Source: Ailurus styani
Taxonomy: Eukaryota; Chordata; Mammalia; Carnivora; Ailuridae
Length of the DNA: 64,000 nucleotides
NCBI GenBank assembly: GCA_002007465.1
Contig: LNAC01000274.1
Span: 1,168,937 to 1,232,936 of the forward strand
Direction: 5' to 3'
Part shown: positions 23,656 to 34,110 of the stretch, one piece after another
Numbering within the stretch: the stretch's first letter is position 1
How the letters are laid out: every line of letters begins with the position of its first letter
Position numbers and translations under genes: made by a program
Notes under the pieces: generated by a model
Databases searched by the model: none
What the model was told of the DNA's origin: nothing
Seen by the model: only the letters and a program-made list of their open reading frames with translations

Positions 23656-24014
23656 GGCTGTGTGAGCGGGGGTTGTCAGAGATCTGCTCAAGACCAAGGG
23701 GACTGTCACTCAGGAAGCCGTTTATATAGCGTGTCTCCTCTTCTTGGATGAACACCCACCGATGATTCTCTTCTTTACTGTAGGTGAGCTCCAGCATCCC
23801 CGAGGCGAACCCCAGAACCTCTCGGGGCAGGAGGTGGTGTGTGTGTGTGCGTGTACGTGCGTGTGTGTCTGGGTGGGAAGACTTGACTTCAAGATGACAG
23901 ACGATCTAGGCACCGAAACGTATCGTGAGAACGATTGGAGGGAACGGATGGATAAAGGTAACTCGTGGGGTGTCTCAGCCAGTGCAGGCAGCGGTCACAA
24001 GAATACCGTTGACA
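23656..24014. other. no gene recognised
   Basis: Contains a short GTGTGTGTGTGCGTGTACGT tract at about 23837-23870. Otherwise unassigned. Confidence 0.4.
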
Positions 24015-24290
24015 GGGTGGGTTAGACAACAAACACTGACTTTTCGTGGTGCTGGGAAGTCCAAGGTCGAGGCGCTTGCCGATTCGGTGTCTGGTGACGG
24101 CCCTCTGCCTGGCTGGCAGCTGTCTTGCTGTGTCCTCTCCGGGCGGGGAGACACCATCTCTTCCTCGGTGGGCACTGACCCCGCCGTGCGGGCTCCCCCT
24201 CAGGACCCAGTCATCCCCCAGAGGCCCCAGCGGCAAGTACTGGTGAATCTGGGGGGACGCACGTGTTCGGTTCACAGCCGGTGTCCCCAC
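24015..24290 (-). mobile_element. MaLR-type LTR fragment, antisense
   Basis: AACAAACACTGACTTTTCGT, GCTGGGAAGTCCAAGGTCGA, GATTCGGTGTCTGGTGACGG, TTGCTGTGTCCTCTCCGGGC, CCAGTCATCCCCCAGAGGCC and GAATCTGGGGGGACGCACGT follow the reversed MST/MLT1 order. Confidence 0.75.
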
Positions 24291-24664
24291 AGGGCTCCTC
24301 GCCCTGATGTCAGCACGCGGCGTCAGGAACGTGTAGCTGCGAGGAGAGGCCTTTGCGGAGGGAGAGACCCTTTACACTCTTGGATGCGGGGCCCGGCTGC
24401 ACGGCGCCTCTGCGGTCAGGACGGTTTCCAGCACGGAGGTTAGGAGTGTGGAGAGGAGCGCCAGGGCCTGCGAACACTTGCCGGCATCGGGGGCGCACAC
24501 GCGTGTTAGGAGCGTGTCACGCGTCCGCATTCCGTTTCTGGGGCCGGTTCTCCCGTCTCCTGGGCCAGCCCCTCCCGGCTCCCTGGGGCCGAGGTCGGGG
24601 CTCTGCTGCAGGGGGAGAAGCAGGAGGGCTTCGGGCCCCGCTCCTGGCGTAGTCGCTTCGCGCG
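24291..24664. other. no gene recognised
   Basis: CpG-rich unique DNA (for example GGGCGCACACGCGTGTTAGG at 24490). Nothing supported. Confidence 0.4.
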
Positions 24665-24870
24665 AGCGCTCGGATGCCGACGTCCCCGTAAAGGGGGTTT
24701 GTCTGGCCGTACAATTAAAGGTTAAACTATATCGGATTTTTAATGACTGGAAATCATTCACTTATTTATATTAGCGGAAGAGTAAATTGAGGAATCACAG
24801 ATACCGAGTCCCAGTAGGACTGTGTAAAAATACTCATTGTTCAAGGTGTTCTTTGTCTAGTGGGTTCTGC
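24665..24870. promoter_or_regulatory. AT-rich repeat-free block: conserved-element candidate
   Basis: Abrupt AT-rich island (CGTACAATTAAAGGTTAAAC, GATTTTTAATGACTGGAAAT, ACTTATTTATATTAGCGGAA) between CpG-rich flanks, with no repeat assignment. Confidence 0.28.
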
Positions 24871-25619
24871 TGGTGTGTGATGCATTAGAACGTGGACAGT
24901 GCCCATGCATCCTGTCGTCGCACTGCAGGAAATAACGGAGCACGGGAGATGCTCCATGTGCCCCGTGCGGGTGCGTGTGTCTGCGGACGGAGCGGAGGTC
25001 TGGAGGCGGCCGTGTGCCCCGTGTGNTGGCCGTGTGCCCCGCGTGGGCGAGGCATTAAACGGCTGCTGGAGGCTACCCGTCGCCGAGAATGACACGTACG
25101 CTGATTATCTGTTTACATGGAATCATCTCCTGAAATGATATCACATTACAGCCATGGCGTGGGAAACGGGCTGTGGGGGAGCCGGGGACCCCTCTGCTCT
25201 GAGTGCTGCTGCGGTCCGCACGCCCAGAGCGGAGGTGCCAAGGGCAGCAGGGCCGGTCTGCCAGGAGAGGAAGGGGCTCGGAGCGGGACGCCAGGAACCT
25301 TCGCGCCGGCCCCCCTTGGGGGAGAGTGTAGGCGGCGATGCCCGGTCTCATTGCCGGTTTCCCGGCTGCGGGACCCCGGCCCAGCCTCGTGGCCTCTGGT
25401 GGCTGTCCTGATGGCTGATGGAGGGGGCTGGGGGTCTCCGGGCACGTCTGGCTCCGGGAATCTTGGATTCTGGGCGGGAGGGCTGAGCTGACTTGCTTGT
25501 CCGCCTTTGGGGAATTGTCCCTTTGAGCTCCGCCCAGGACAGCTGCCCCGGGATGCTGTGCGGTTATTTCGGCCAACCCCGGCCCTGGGCTCCCTGCTGT
25601 CCACAGGGCAAAGGGGAAG
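24871..25619. other. no gene recognised; N-flanked 18-bp duplicate inside
   Basis: Bases 25008-25025 and 25028-25045 are an 18-bp direct repeat with one mismatch on either side of the N at 25026. The rest is unique GC-rich DNA with an AT-rich patch at 25085-25155. Confidence 0.6.
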
Positions 25620-26345
25620 GCCCTGAGCGTGTGTGTGCATGCGCATGTGTGTGTCTATCTGTGTGTACCTGTAGGTGTGTGTACACGTGTGCCTCTGCAT
25701 GTGTCTGTGCATGTGTCTGTATCTGTGTGTATGTGTACGTACCCCTGCACACGTGTCTGTGCGTGTGTGTCTGTATCTATGTGTACCTGTAGGTGTGTGT
25801 ACACGTGTGCCTCTGCACGTGTCTGTGCGTGTGTCTGTATCTGTGTGTACACGCACGTGCCCCTGCACACGTGTCTGTGGATGTGCATGGATGTGTGTAT
25901 CTGTGTGCACCCGTGCATGTGTGTACACGTGTGCCTCTGCACGTGTCTGTGTGTGTGGATGTGTGTATCTGTGTGCACCCGTGCATGCATGCGCACATGT
26001 GCCTGTGCATGTGTGTCTGTATCTGTGTGCATGTGCCTGTGCNCATGTGTGTACACGTGTGCCTCTGCACGTGTCTCTGTGTGTGTGGATGTGTGTATCT
26101 GTGTGCACCTGTGCATGCATGCGCACATGTGCCTGTGCATGTGTGTCTGTATCTGTGTGCATGTGCCTGTGCACACGTGTCTGTGCGTGTGTGTCTGTAT
26201 CTGTGTATACCTGTGGGTGTATGCACACGTGTGGCTGCATGTGTGTCTGTGCACACGTTTCTACGCGTGTGTCTGAATGCATGTGTGTATACACATGTGT
26301 CTGCATGTGCATGTGCACACGCACACGTGTGAGTGTGTATGCCCG
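25620..26345 (+). repeat. GT-rich minisatellite with nested units
   Basis: Alternating purine-pyrimidine DNA made of GTGTGTACACGTGTGCCTCT, GCACGTGTCTGTGCGTGTGT and GTCTGTATCTGTGTG-type blocks in higher-order order. Long frames on both strands (391 codons plus, 458 and 251 codons minus) arise only because these words lack stops; they give Cys/Val or His/Thr/Arg runs. An N at 26043 separates two near-identical blocks of 127 and 129 bp. Confidence 0.95.
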
Positions 26346-27364
26346 CACCAACAGGTGCAGAAGAGTCAGGGTGAGCCGCGGGTCCTTGGCCGTACCTGGT
26401 GTGAGGGGGACAAGTTGTGTGTATTTTGAGCGCCACCTTCTCTGTGTGTCCAGACAGCTTGCCCCGATGAGCACGGAGGCTCTGACCGTGGGGACAGGGC
26501 CGGCGTTCTCCCTGTGCCGCACGCAGAGCCACGCGGGGCCCGGGGCTCGGAAGGGCTCACACTGGGGTTACAGCTCCCCTGTCACCATCGTGAAACTTGA
26601 GCGAGGCCTCGTGTTTGCACTTTGTTCTGGGACCACAGTTCGTGTGGCCAGTCCTGGGGGAAGCCGTCCAGTGCAGTGGGAGCCCCGTCTGCAAGAGGCC
26701 CCATGGCTCTGCGACAGTTGGGGGTCGCCCAGCCCTCATCCCACCCTCACTCCTGGCCACCCGAGGCTGGGGGCGGGTGCAGGCCTCTCCATGGCCCTGT
26801 GCCAGCCACCCCCAGGCCTGGGTGCCACGCTCAAGGGACAGAGGACCTGAATCGCTCACTGGCCTGTGTCCCCATCCTGGAGACAGCCTGGAGGCCGGCT
26901 GCTGGCTGGTGTCTGGGGTGACGAGGGCTGGCTGGTGTCTGGGGTGGCAGAGAGGTTTTTAGTTCGTGTTCCTGGCCCCTGCCAGGCGCACTTGGGGCGG
27001 GGTGGGGGGGTGCAGTTCCGTTTGCTGTGGCCCCAGAATGCTCCTTACCTCAGACCGACACGCTCGTCTTCACCCCTTCTGTTGTCCCGGAGACAGAAAG
27101 CCTTGGCAGCCACTCTGCTGCCCCCAGTCTCTGGCTGGTGGGAACCAGCCGCTGTGCTGTGCTCACTCAGCCTGCCCCGGGCAGAGCCTGCTTGTCATGC
27201 TTGTGGACACACCGACCGGTGAGCCCCTCCCCCGGGGCGGAGGTGAGAACTAAGCCTGCGGAGAGCAGGCCCTGACCCGGGGTGGGGATGCTAGCCCCAG
27301 CCTGCCTCCCACGGGCCCGCACGGTCTTGGACAGCTCCCTTAACGCTGGTCTCATTTCCCACGA
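26346..27364. other. no gene recognised
   Basis: GC-rich DNA with a 20-bp direct repeat (26901-26920 and 26928-26947, GCTGGCTGGTGTCTGGGGTG). Nothing else supported. Confidence 0.45.
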
Positions 27365-27640
27365 TTGCACAAGAGAGTCGTCTTTAAAAAATGATTTTAT
27401 ATATTTACTTGAGAGAGAGAGGGCACGAGCAGGGGTCAGAGGGANGTTGCACAAGAGAGTCTTCTTTTTAAAAAATGATTTTATATATTTACTTGAGAGA
27501 GAGAGGGCACGAGCAGGGGTCAGAGGGAGAGGGAGAAGCGGATTCCCCAGTGAGCAGGGAGCCCGACACGGGGCTCGATCCCAGGACCCCAGGATCGTGA
27601 TCTGAACCGAAGGCAGACGCTTCACCGGCAGAGCCACCCC
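27365..27640 (-). mobile_element. SINEC, older subfamily, tail part duplicated around an N
   Basis: A-tail side at the left, GGGAGAGGGAGAAGCGGATT in the body, GGCTCGATCCCAGGACCCCA and CAGAGCCACCCCATGG at the head. The first part (27365-27444) is repeated at 27447-27528 with one substitution and a 2-base T-run difference, with an N at 27445 between. A single real SINE probably underlies both. Confidence 0.88.
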
Positions 27641-28990
27641 ATGGGAGGGTCTTCTGATACGCCCTGTGCACCACTGCTGTTCAGGGCCCCCCGAGACCAC
27701 TCGCAGGCTCCCTCGTTCGCTAGAAGGACTCAGAGCTCAGCAAAGCCCCGCACTCCCGTGAGGACAGTCCGTTACAGGGAAAGGGCACAGATGGAAATGA
27801 GCAGAGGGAGGAGGCGCGTGGGGCCGGGGCCGGAGGACCAGGCGTGAGCTTCCGGGAGGCCCCTCCCTGCGGAGCTGTGTGGCCAGGGCTCAGCCGTCCC
27901 AGAACGACGGGCAAGAACGTGCAGAGTGTTGCCAACCAGGGACGCGCCCCTGAGCCCTGGCGCCGGTCTTTACTGCGTCTCAGTCAGCATTGACCGCCCA
28001 CGTGGCTGACCTCAGTGTGCAGCCCCTCCAGAGTCGGGTGGGTACCACGCAGCCCAAGCCCCCAGGTCAGCGAACACCCTCTGTGCGGACAGGAGCTCCC
28101 ACACGCTCTGAGGACAGGTCCTCGGACAGGAGCTCCCAGGAGCCAGGACCGAACCTTTATTTCCCGGACAAGGCTCATGCTGTCCTGCACACACTCCGGT
28201 GTGATTCTGATCGTGCAGACAGGAGAGGTAAGAGGGAAGCCGATCCAGGGGAGACAGGGCTGCGGCGTGCTTAGCCCGGCGTGGGGAGGGTGTGTGCAGG
28301 GATGACGGCTGGTGCAGGAGAAGGGGCTGAGCCCCAGGGCACGGGCCCCTCTCCGTCCCTTCCCTTCTGTGAGGGTCTCTGTTTCCTGGGCCTGACTCTG
28401 GGCTGGCTGGGTAGTGAAGTCAGGCCTATGGTGGAATAATGTGTAGGTTGAGGAGACCTCCGGACGTGCCTTTTCTTGCCCGTCACCTGGCTCGCCTCTC
28501 CTGCTTTGCTTTCCCCTCCGGCCGGCCGTCCCCTGGCACCTGCCCGCGAGCACGGCGGGAGGCCTCCGGGCCGTAAGCGAGCCGTGGGGCGGCGGTGGGG
28601 GGCCTGGGCTCCCAGGGACAGCCCCATCTGCCCAGAGGGCTCTCTGCCCTTCAGGAAAGGGGCGGCGTAGAAGTGGCCCTTGTTCCTTCCTTTTTCACGC
28701 CAGGTTCAAAGCTCAGCCTTCTCCCCACTCCCGAGCTCCTCGGTTAGGACAGTCTGTTTCGGGGTCTGGTGCCTTCAGGGGACCTGCCAGCGCTGGGCCT
28801 CCTCCGGCTCTTCCGGGCACGGCAGCCTGAGAACGCCTCTCCCGAGGCCAGCTGCCTCCTCGCGTGCGCATCTGTTCTTTGCCCCGGCAGCCCCAGGCCC
28901 CCTTTCGTTCCATTTGTGCCATCTCTACCCCGCGACGATGGGAAAATAATTTTCCAAATTGTGTGTCTTGAAAGCAGGGAACCAGGAGCG
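27641..28990. other. no gene recognised
   Basis: GC-rich unique DNA. Donor-like GGAGAGGTAAGAGG at 28221-28234 lacks a convincing upstream acceptor. A 189-codon minus frame (27984-28553) has no recognisable content. Confidence 0.42.
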
Positions 28991-28999
28991 TGGCTGCTC

Positions 29000-29110
29000 T
29001 GCCTCATGCTTTCCTCATTGAATCCTCTCCCCGGTTCTTGGGAGGAGAGGCGGGGGCAGGCCGTGTCGCCTGCAGCTCTTTGCGGTGGGGAGACCGAGGC
29101 CTGGTTCATT
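29000..29110 (-). mobile_element. possible MIR fragment
   Basis: CTCATTGAATCCTCTCCCCG followed by GGTGGGGAGACCGAGGCCTG resembles the antisense MIR core (ATTTAATCCTCACA ... GAGGAAACTGAGGC). Short and weak. Confidence 0.35.
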
Positions 29111-29389
29111 TTTCCTTCATTCAAGGAAGGAAGGTCATCCTTCCAGGGGCTTGTCTTCTGAGCCATGCCCTTCTGTTGTTGGGAGAAACGGTGAAAACCA
29201 AGCCAACTCGCCCCCGCACCGCCTGGCCCAAGCCCTGCTGGCCGCCGGGGACCCTTGTGCTGCATTTCCCAGCCTGGGTGTGAACCGCACGGACAGGCCT
29301 CCGTCCAGGGCAAGAGGGACCTTGGCCCGGCCAGCCTGGGGGCTTCATGCAGGCACCCCCTCTTTCCCTGGCCTCCCCCGTCTCACCAA

Positions 29390-29800
29390 CAGCCTCACCT
29401 CTAAATTCTCCAGCTGCTGTAAGAGATTTTACATAGTCCGTTGGTGCCTTTAACGAGTGATAGATCACTTTCATTGCTTTGCCTCGTGATTAATTTCCCA
29501 TAATAGTCCTCTCTAACGCCAAGGCGAGAGGAGGAGAGAGAGAAAAAACCTACATGATCCACTTTGTGCTCGGAGTATAAATGAATTAGATTTAATTTCT
29601 GTTTAATTGTTTCCATAGCTCAACCTCTGCTGACTTCACAGGGTAATTTATTTTGCAGTCTTGGGGAAAAGGAGGCGGGCGGGAGGGGGAGACAGAGGCC
29701 GCAGCCGAGCAGGCTGCCCGTGGACACTGTTTAATTACACCTGATAGCCTTATCTCCTTGTAATTATTGGAGGTCCGTGGGTTTCCCGGCGGCTCCCTGT
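29390..29800. promoter_or_regulatory. strong conserved-enhancer candidate, TAAT- and GATA-rich
   Basis: AT-rich, repeat-free island. Homeodomain cores: ATTAAT 29489-29494, TAAT 29501-29504, ATTA 29585-29588, TTAAT 29592-29596, TTAATTG 29603-29609, TAATTTA 29644-29650, TTAATTA 29731-29737 and TAATTATTGG 29761-29770. GATA-type cores lie at 29743-29746 and TTATC at 29750-29754, between two homeodomain sites. A GC-rich insert (29670-29725) splits it in two. All frames are closed. Confidence 0.45.
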
Positions 29801-30169
29801 CCGCACCAGGGGTCAGTTCGTGGCCAGACCTTGGGCCAGCTGCTCCCGGGATGGGGGCACCTGCGGGGAGCATGGAGTGGAATCAAGAATAGCGCAGACA
29901 GCTCCCGAAGTTGCCGGTGGGCAGGAAGGACGGACCGTGGAAATTTCCTGACGTTTACCTTAAGGATCCCGCCAAGTCCCCCTGTGCACTAACGTGGTGG
30001 CTCCTGCCAGCGTTCCCTCCTCGGTGCCGCGGGGGCTGTAGCGGCAGGTGGGGCACCTGCCCTCTCTGGAAGGGGGTCGTGAGGCTCGTGTGGACGCTGG
30101 CGCTCCCTGGGAGGGCTGCCGCCGTCCGTGGGGGCCTCCCGCACCCACCCTTCCTTGTCTCTTCTGCCA
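29801..30169. other. no gene recognised
   Basis: GC-rich unique DNA between the AT island and an L1 fragment. Confidence 0.4.
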
Positions 30170-30700
30170 TTATTGTGGCAAAATTCGTGGGACCTGAAAT
30201 CTACCACATTAGCTGCTTCTGACGGTCTGCACTGGGGCAAAGCACATTCACACTAGTGTGGTGTTGTGTGGCTGCCACCACCGTCTGTTTCCAGAACTCG
30301 CTTGTCTTCCCAGACTGAGACTCTGTCCCCGCTAACCAGCAAGCCCCCATCGTCCCTCCCCTGGCCCCTGGCGGCCCCACTCTACTTCCTGTCCGTGAAG
30401 TCGTCGACTCCAGCGAACCTCGTACACGTGGTCGGACAGCGTTTGTCCTTGTGTGGCTGGCTCATCCCTCCAGGCCTCACGTCCTCCACATGCATCCACG
30501 CTGTAGCAGGTGCCAGCACTTTGCTCCTGTTTAGGGCCGAATAATACTCCGCCGTCAGTGTGGGTGGTCCACGTTTGGTTTAGCCAGCACTTTGCTCCTG
30601 TTTAGGGCCAAATAATACTCCGCCATCAGTGTGGGTGGTCCACGTTTGGTTTATCCTGCCGTGGATGCTGGTGGACGCTGGTGGACCCTGGTTGTTCAGG
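30170..30700 (-). mobile_element. L1 3' end, antisense, with 71-bp internal tandem duplication
   Basis: Order as in the copy at 22590: TTATTGTGGCAAAATTCGTG, ACTGAGACTCTGTCCCCGCT, CTACTTCCTGTCCGTGAAGT, ACAGCGTTTGTCCTTGTGTG, TAGGGCCGAATAATACTCCG. Bases 30512-30582 are repeated at 30583-30653 with only two differences. Many family A/T positions are G/C. Confidence 0.82.
30512..30653 (+). repeat. 71-bp tandem duplication, 2 copies
   Basis: Copy 1 is 30512-30582 and copy 2 is 30583-30653. The two differences are CCGAAT versus CCAAAT and GCCGTCAG versus GCCATCAG, both CpG versus CpA. Confidence 0.97.
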
Positions 30701-30934
30701 TGTTTTCTGAGAATGCATTTGGAGGGGTCTGGGCTCTGTGGCCCTGTGTAGGGGGTCTAAGCTTCCCATCCAGGTTTCCTGAGCCTCTCTGTGGATGGCC
30801 TCCGACTTTGGGGCTCGCCCAGAGCTGGGCTGTCTCCAGTGCTGTGAGCCAGCGGCCCCTCTTCCTGTGCATGAATATTCATGATGCTGCTCTTCCGGAG
30901 CCGGTTTCATTCTTGAGTCCTTATGGTGGACCCG

Positions 30935-31095
30935 TAAAGACAGGATAGTGTCTCCGTTTACAGGTGGGGAAACTGAGGTCAAGGGAGATGGGGGATCTGG
31001 TCAGCGTTCCTCTGGAAGGGTCAGCGCCAAGCCCTGAACCCACGTCTTCTGGATCCAAGAGCCCGTTGTGTTTCTATCATCCGGCACTGCCTGGG
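30935..31095 (-). mobile_element. MIR fragment, antisense
   Basis: GTCTCCGTTTACAGGTGGGG, AAACTGAGGTCAAGGGAGAT, GCCAAGCCCTGAACCCACGT, CTTCTGGATCCAAGAGCCCG matches the reverse of the MIR core and B-box side. Confidence 0.68.
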
Positions 31096-32804
31096 TAGAA
31101 TCAGAAAACCCACCATGCCCAGAAACCTCTGCATAGCCACGAGTGCTGCTCGGTGACACTCCACTCACCCAAGTCCCACGGCATCCGGCCAGGGGTGGTG
31201 CCGATGGAGGCACGGCGGGTGTCCAGCCCTGCTCAGGGGTCACAGTGGGGGCTGGGGCAACAGCAGGGCCCGGAAGGGGACTGGTCACTCCGATAACAGG
31301 TCACTGCCTCTTGTGTTTCAAGGTCTGTTGTCCTAGACCAACTTCAAGCTTATGAGGAGCAGAAACTAGTGACCTTTGCACCCCCAGGGATGGGCACACA
31401 GGAGAAGCTTCCAAAGCTCTGTAGACCAGACACCGGGGGAGGGTGGGGGTCCTGCTGCCTGTGACTCGGTGGCATTAATGTGGAGTGTGGGGGAGGCCTT
31501 GGTGTTAGATCGGGCTCTGGTCCTACACTCACAGGGGCGTTGGGCAAAGGGGGGCAGAGAGGGGAGGCCACGGGGCAAGGCAGGCTTAGCTGCATGGAGA
31601 AGCCTTCCGTCACTTCCTGACAAGGATGACCACGTCCCCTCCCTCATGAACGATGGATTCCTCTCCAGTGCCCACCGCAGGGGGACCGTCCTCCACACAC
31701 GGCCACTCTCTCTTCCTTGTCGTTCCGACCGCGCGTGCCCAGGGAGACGGCGCAGGGAGGCTCTCATGGGCTGCACCCGCGGAGGCAGGGCACACACAGG
31801 GAGAGGGTGAGAGGTGTGTTCCGTGCCCGGGAGTGGGGCTCCGGGGGCTCCCGAGAAGGGGGCTGGGGGAGCAGTGGTGTGGCTGGCGGGCCTGCTTCGC
31901 CTCAGTCCGGTGCCTCTCCCTCCTCCCGTTGTCTCTTAAACCCTGTGGGGATGGCAGTATTCCTGGCAATGGAAATAGTTCATTTTTCTTCATTTGTGTG
32001 TTGAACGTTGGTCGTGTCCAGGGAACGCCGGCTGGCCACAGCTCGCTCGCTCTGTTGTGGGCGAAATGTTCTTGGCTGTGGGCACACGGGACCTTGGGCT
32101 CGTGGCTGGCCCAGGGCAGGAGACCTCGGCTTTGGTCCCGGAGTGGGCTCCTCTGTGAAACCCGGGCTTCTGGAAGGAGCCCCTGCAGCGTGTGTGCGGC
32201 TGGGTGACGGCTTCCCGGTCTGTGAAGCAGGGCAGTTCTAGAACCCACCTGGGGGGCTGGTGCGAGGTGGGAGTGCGAGTGCTCGCTGAGTGCGCTGTGT
32301 GCGGGCGGGTCTGGGGTCTCCCGGCTGCGAGTCTCGATGTCCGCCCCCGACGGCTCGTGCCCTTGGGAAGGCTGGGCTGAGCTGGCCTCCAGGCTCCTGG
32401 GTGTGGGGGCCCTCAGGGTGGTGAGTGCATCCCGGCCTGTCGGCCGCATCCCGATGGCCTCTGAGGGCTTCCTCAGCCTGGTTCACGTGGCAGGAGGAGG
32501 AAGCATGTCCAGGGAGTGGAGGGCCCCTCCCCACTGCTCTCTAGAAAGGACCCAAATCCCCCAATACCAGGGGAGGACCCAGATTGGCCTGGCTGAAGTC
32601 CCAGGCCCACCTGTGGAGCAGTCACGGTGCCGTAAGGATTGGAGGGCCATTGGGTTAGGAAGGAAGAAGCAGGGGTGATTGGCTACCAGCCCCAGGGGAC
32701 CTCGGGGGCACGCACCCGGAAGACAGAAGGAAGACCCGGGAGGAACGGCGGTAGACACCGGCCCCGTGAAAGTTTGCCAGGTGGTGGGCACGTGTGTTGT
32801 GTGC
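31096..32804. other. GC-rich unique DNA, no gene recognised
   Basis: A minus frame of 279 codons (31610-32449) overlaps a plus frame of 184 codons. Neither has recognisable motifs. A small AT-rich patch lies at 31960-32000. Confidence 0.45.
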
Positions 32805-32950
32805 TTTCTGCGAGGTGGGAGTGCCTCTCCTTCCCGTGGACAGCGGAGGACACCGCAGCTCAGGGACACCCCGCGGTGCACGTGGCCTGCCTGCGGTCAC
32901 GTGGCTGGTGCGCAGTTAGTTGCTCTGGGCTGTGAACTGGAGGCCCGGCC
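32805..32950 (-). mobile_element. MIR-like fragment, antisense, GC-shifted
   Basis: TTCCCGTGGACAGCGGAGGA, CACCGCAGCTCAGGGACACC, CCTGCGGTCACGTGGCTGGT, GGGCTGTGAACTGGAGGCCC keeps the MIR order (TTTACAGATGAGGAAACTGAGG ... CAAGGTCACACAGCTAGTAA) with many G/C changes. Confidence 0.45.
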
Positions 32951-33859
32951 CGTGGCCACCCTGCAGGCGCGGTCTCACTGTGAGAGCAGGGGTGTGTGAC
33001 CGTGGCGGCCGTGCCCAGCGGTCCCATGCGTTCAGGCGCTGCTCCCTGGACATGGGGGCAGCGCCCGCAGCCGTGGCATAGGCTCCCCAGCAGGTTAAAT
33101 CCCAGCTGGGGTCACGTCCCCCCTCGTGTCTTCCCTGCTCCGCCCCATCCCACGTGGGCAGACCTGGGGACTCCTGGGGGCCTCCCTGGGCGGGCCTTGC
33201 CCCCAGAGCCCTGGTGCTGTTCCCGTTCCGTGACTGTCTTCCTCCGCAAGGTCAGGAGCCTCTCCGGCAAGATGGCCCCACGTTGTCCTTTCGTCCCAGC
33301 ACCTAACACAGGGTAGTTTGACACCTGAACGGGTAGCATGTCACACCGTGTGTCAGCCCTCAACACGCACGCCTGCCGTTTTGTCCGTGTGGGCACGGGG
33401 ACATCTGTGTGCCCGCAGACTCTCCGTTCCCCTTCCCCGCGCACCCTCAGGGGAGCACGCATCCCGAGCCCCGGGCTCCTTTGCTCCCTCTGCCACCTGA
33501 GCAGGTGTTCTCTGTTTGACCTCGCACCCTCATGTGGATGGCAATGTCCTGGCGGGAGCCTTCGCCTTTCAGCAGGGGTGCGGGTGTTCCCCAGGGTAGG
33601 GGGAAGTGAGAGGCGGCCACCGATTCCATGTGGTTTGGCGAAGGGGCTGAACCTCGGGGCTCCTCATACGCACGCCCCCACCTACACTTGGCCTTCCTCT
33701 CCCTGTCCCTGTCCTCGAGGAGCCGCTGCCCAGGGGCCCGCCCCGGCCCGGGGGAGGTCGAGGGAGGCCTGCCCCTCCCCTGCGGCTCACAGGTACTCTG
33801 CCCGAGGTCCTGGCCGCCCTCCCTTCCTCACGCCTGGCCAGCCTGGTAACTGCCAGGAG
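32951..33859. other. no gene recognised
   Basis: GC-rich unique DNA. A 178-codon plus frame (33338-33874) is proline/arginine-rich with no family resemblance. Confidence 0.42.
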
Positions 33860-34110
33860 GAAACAGCTCGGTGACAGATACCAGGGAAACGTCCCCACTC
33901 TGGTCCCTTCCATTAATCATGGGCTACTGGGGCACCAGGCCTTGTTTAAGACGCACCGGTGGTTCGAGGTGAGCGCAGGCACACCCAACCTCTGCTGTTA
34001 ATCTGCTCCTCGGAGACAGGCTACCAGCCTGCTAATCACTTGCTGTAATTATGGCCCCAACTTTGCACGGGGAATGCTAATTGATGCTTTGATGGAGGGC
34101 CTGTGCACAC
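33860..34110. promoter_or_regulatory. strong conserved-enhancer candidate, homeodomain-site cluster
   Basis: Five homeodomain-type sites in 172 bp: ATTAATCA 33912-33919, TTAATC 33998-34003, TAATCA 34034-34039, TAATTA 34046-34051 and TAATTG 34078-34083. They sit in repeat-free DNA with intact spacer words (TTGTTTAAGACGCACCGGTG, CCCAACTTTGCACGGGGAAT). Flanks are GC-rich and without such sites. No splice or coding signal. Confidence 0.45.

Noticed and set aside
25146..26850. Open frames of 458 and 251 codons (minus) and 391 codons (plus)
   Set aside because: They run through the GT-rich minisatellite, whose words lack stop codons. The translations are Cys/Val or His/Thr/Arg repeats, and they also cross the N at 26043.
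30266..30544. 92-codon frame reading as a neat small protein
   Set aside because: It lies wholly inside an antisense L1 3' end, a common source of false small proteins.
31610..32449. 279-codon minus-strand frame
   Set aside because: Overlaps a 184-codon plus frame and carries no recognisable motif or splice context.
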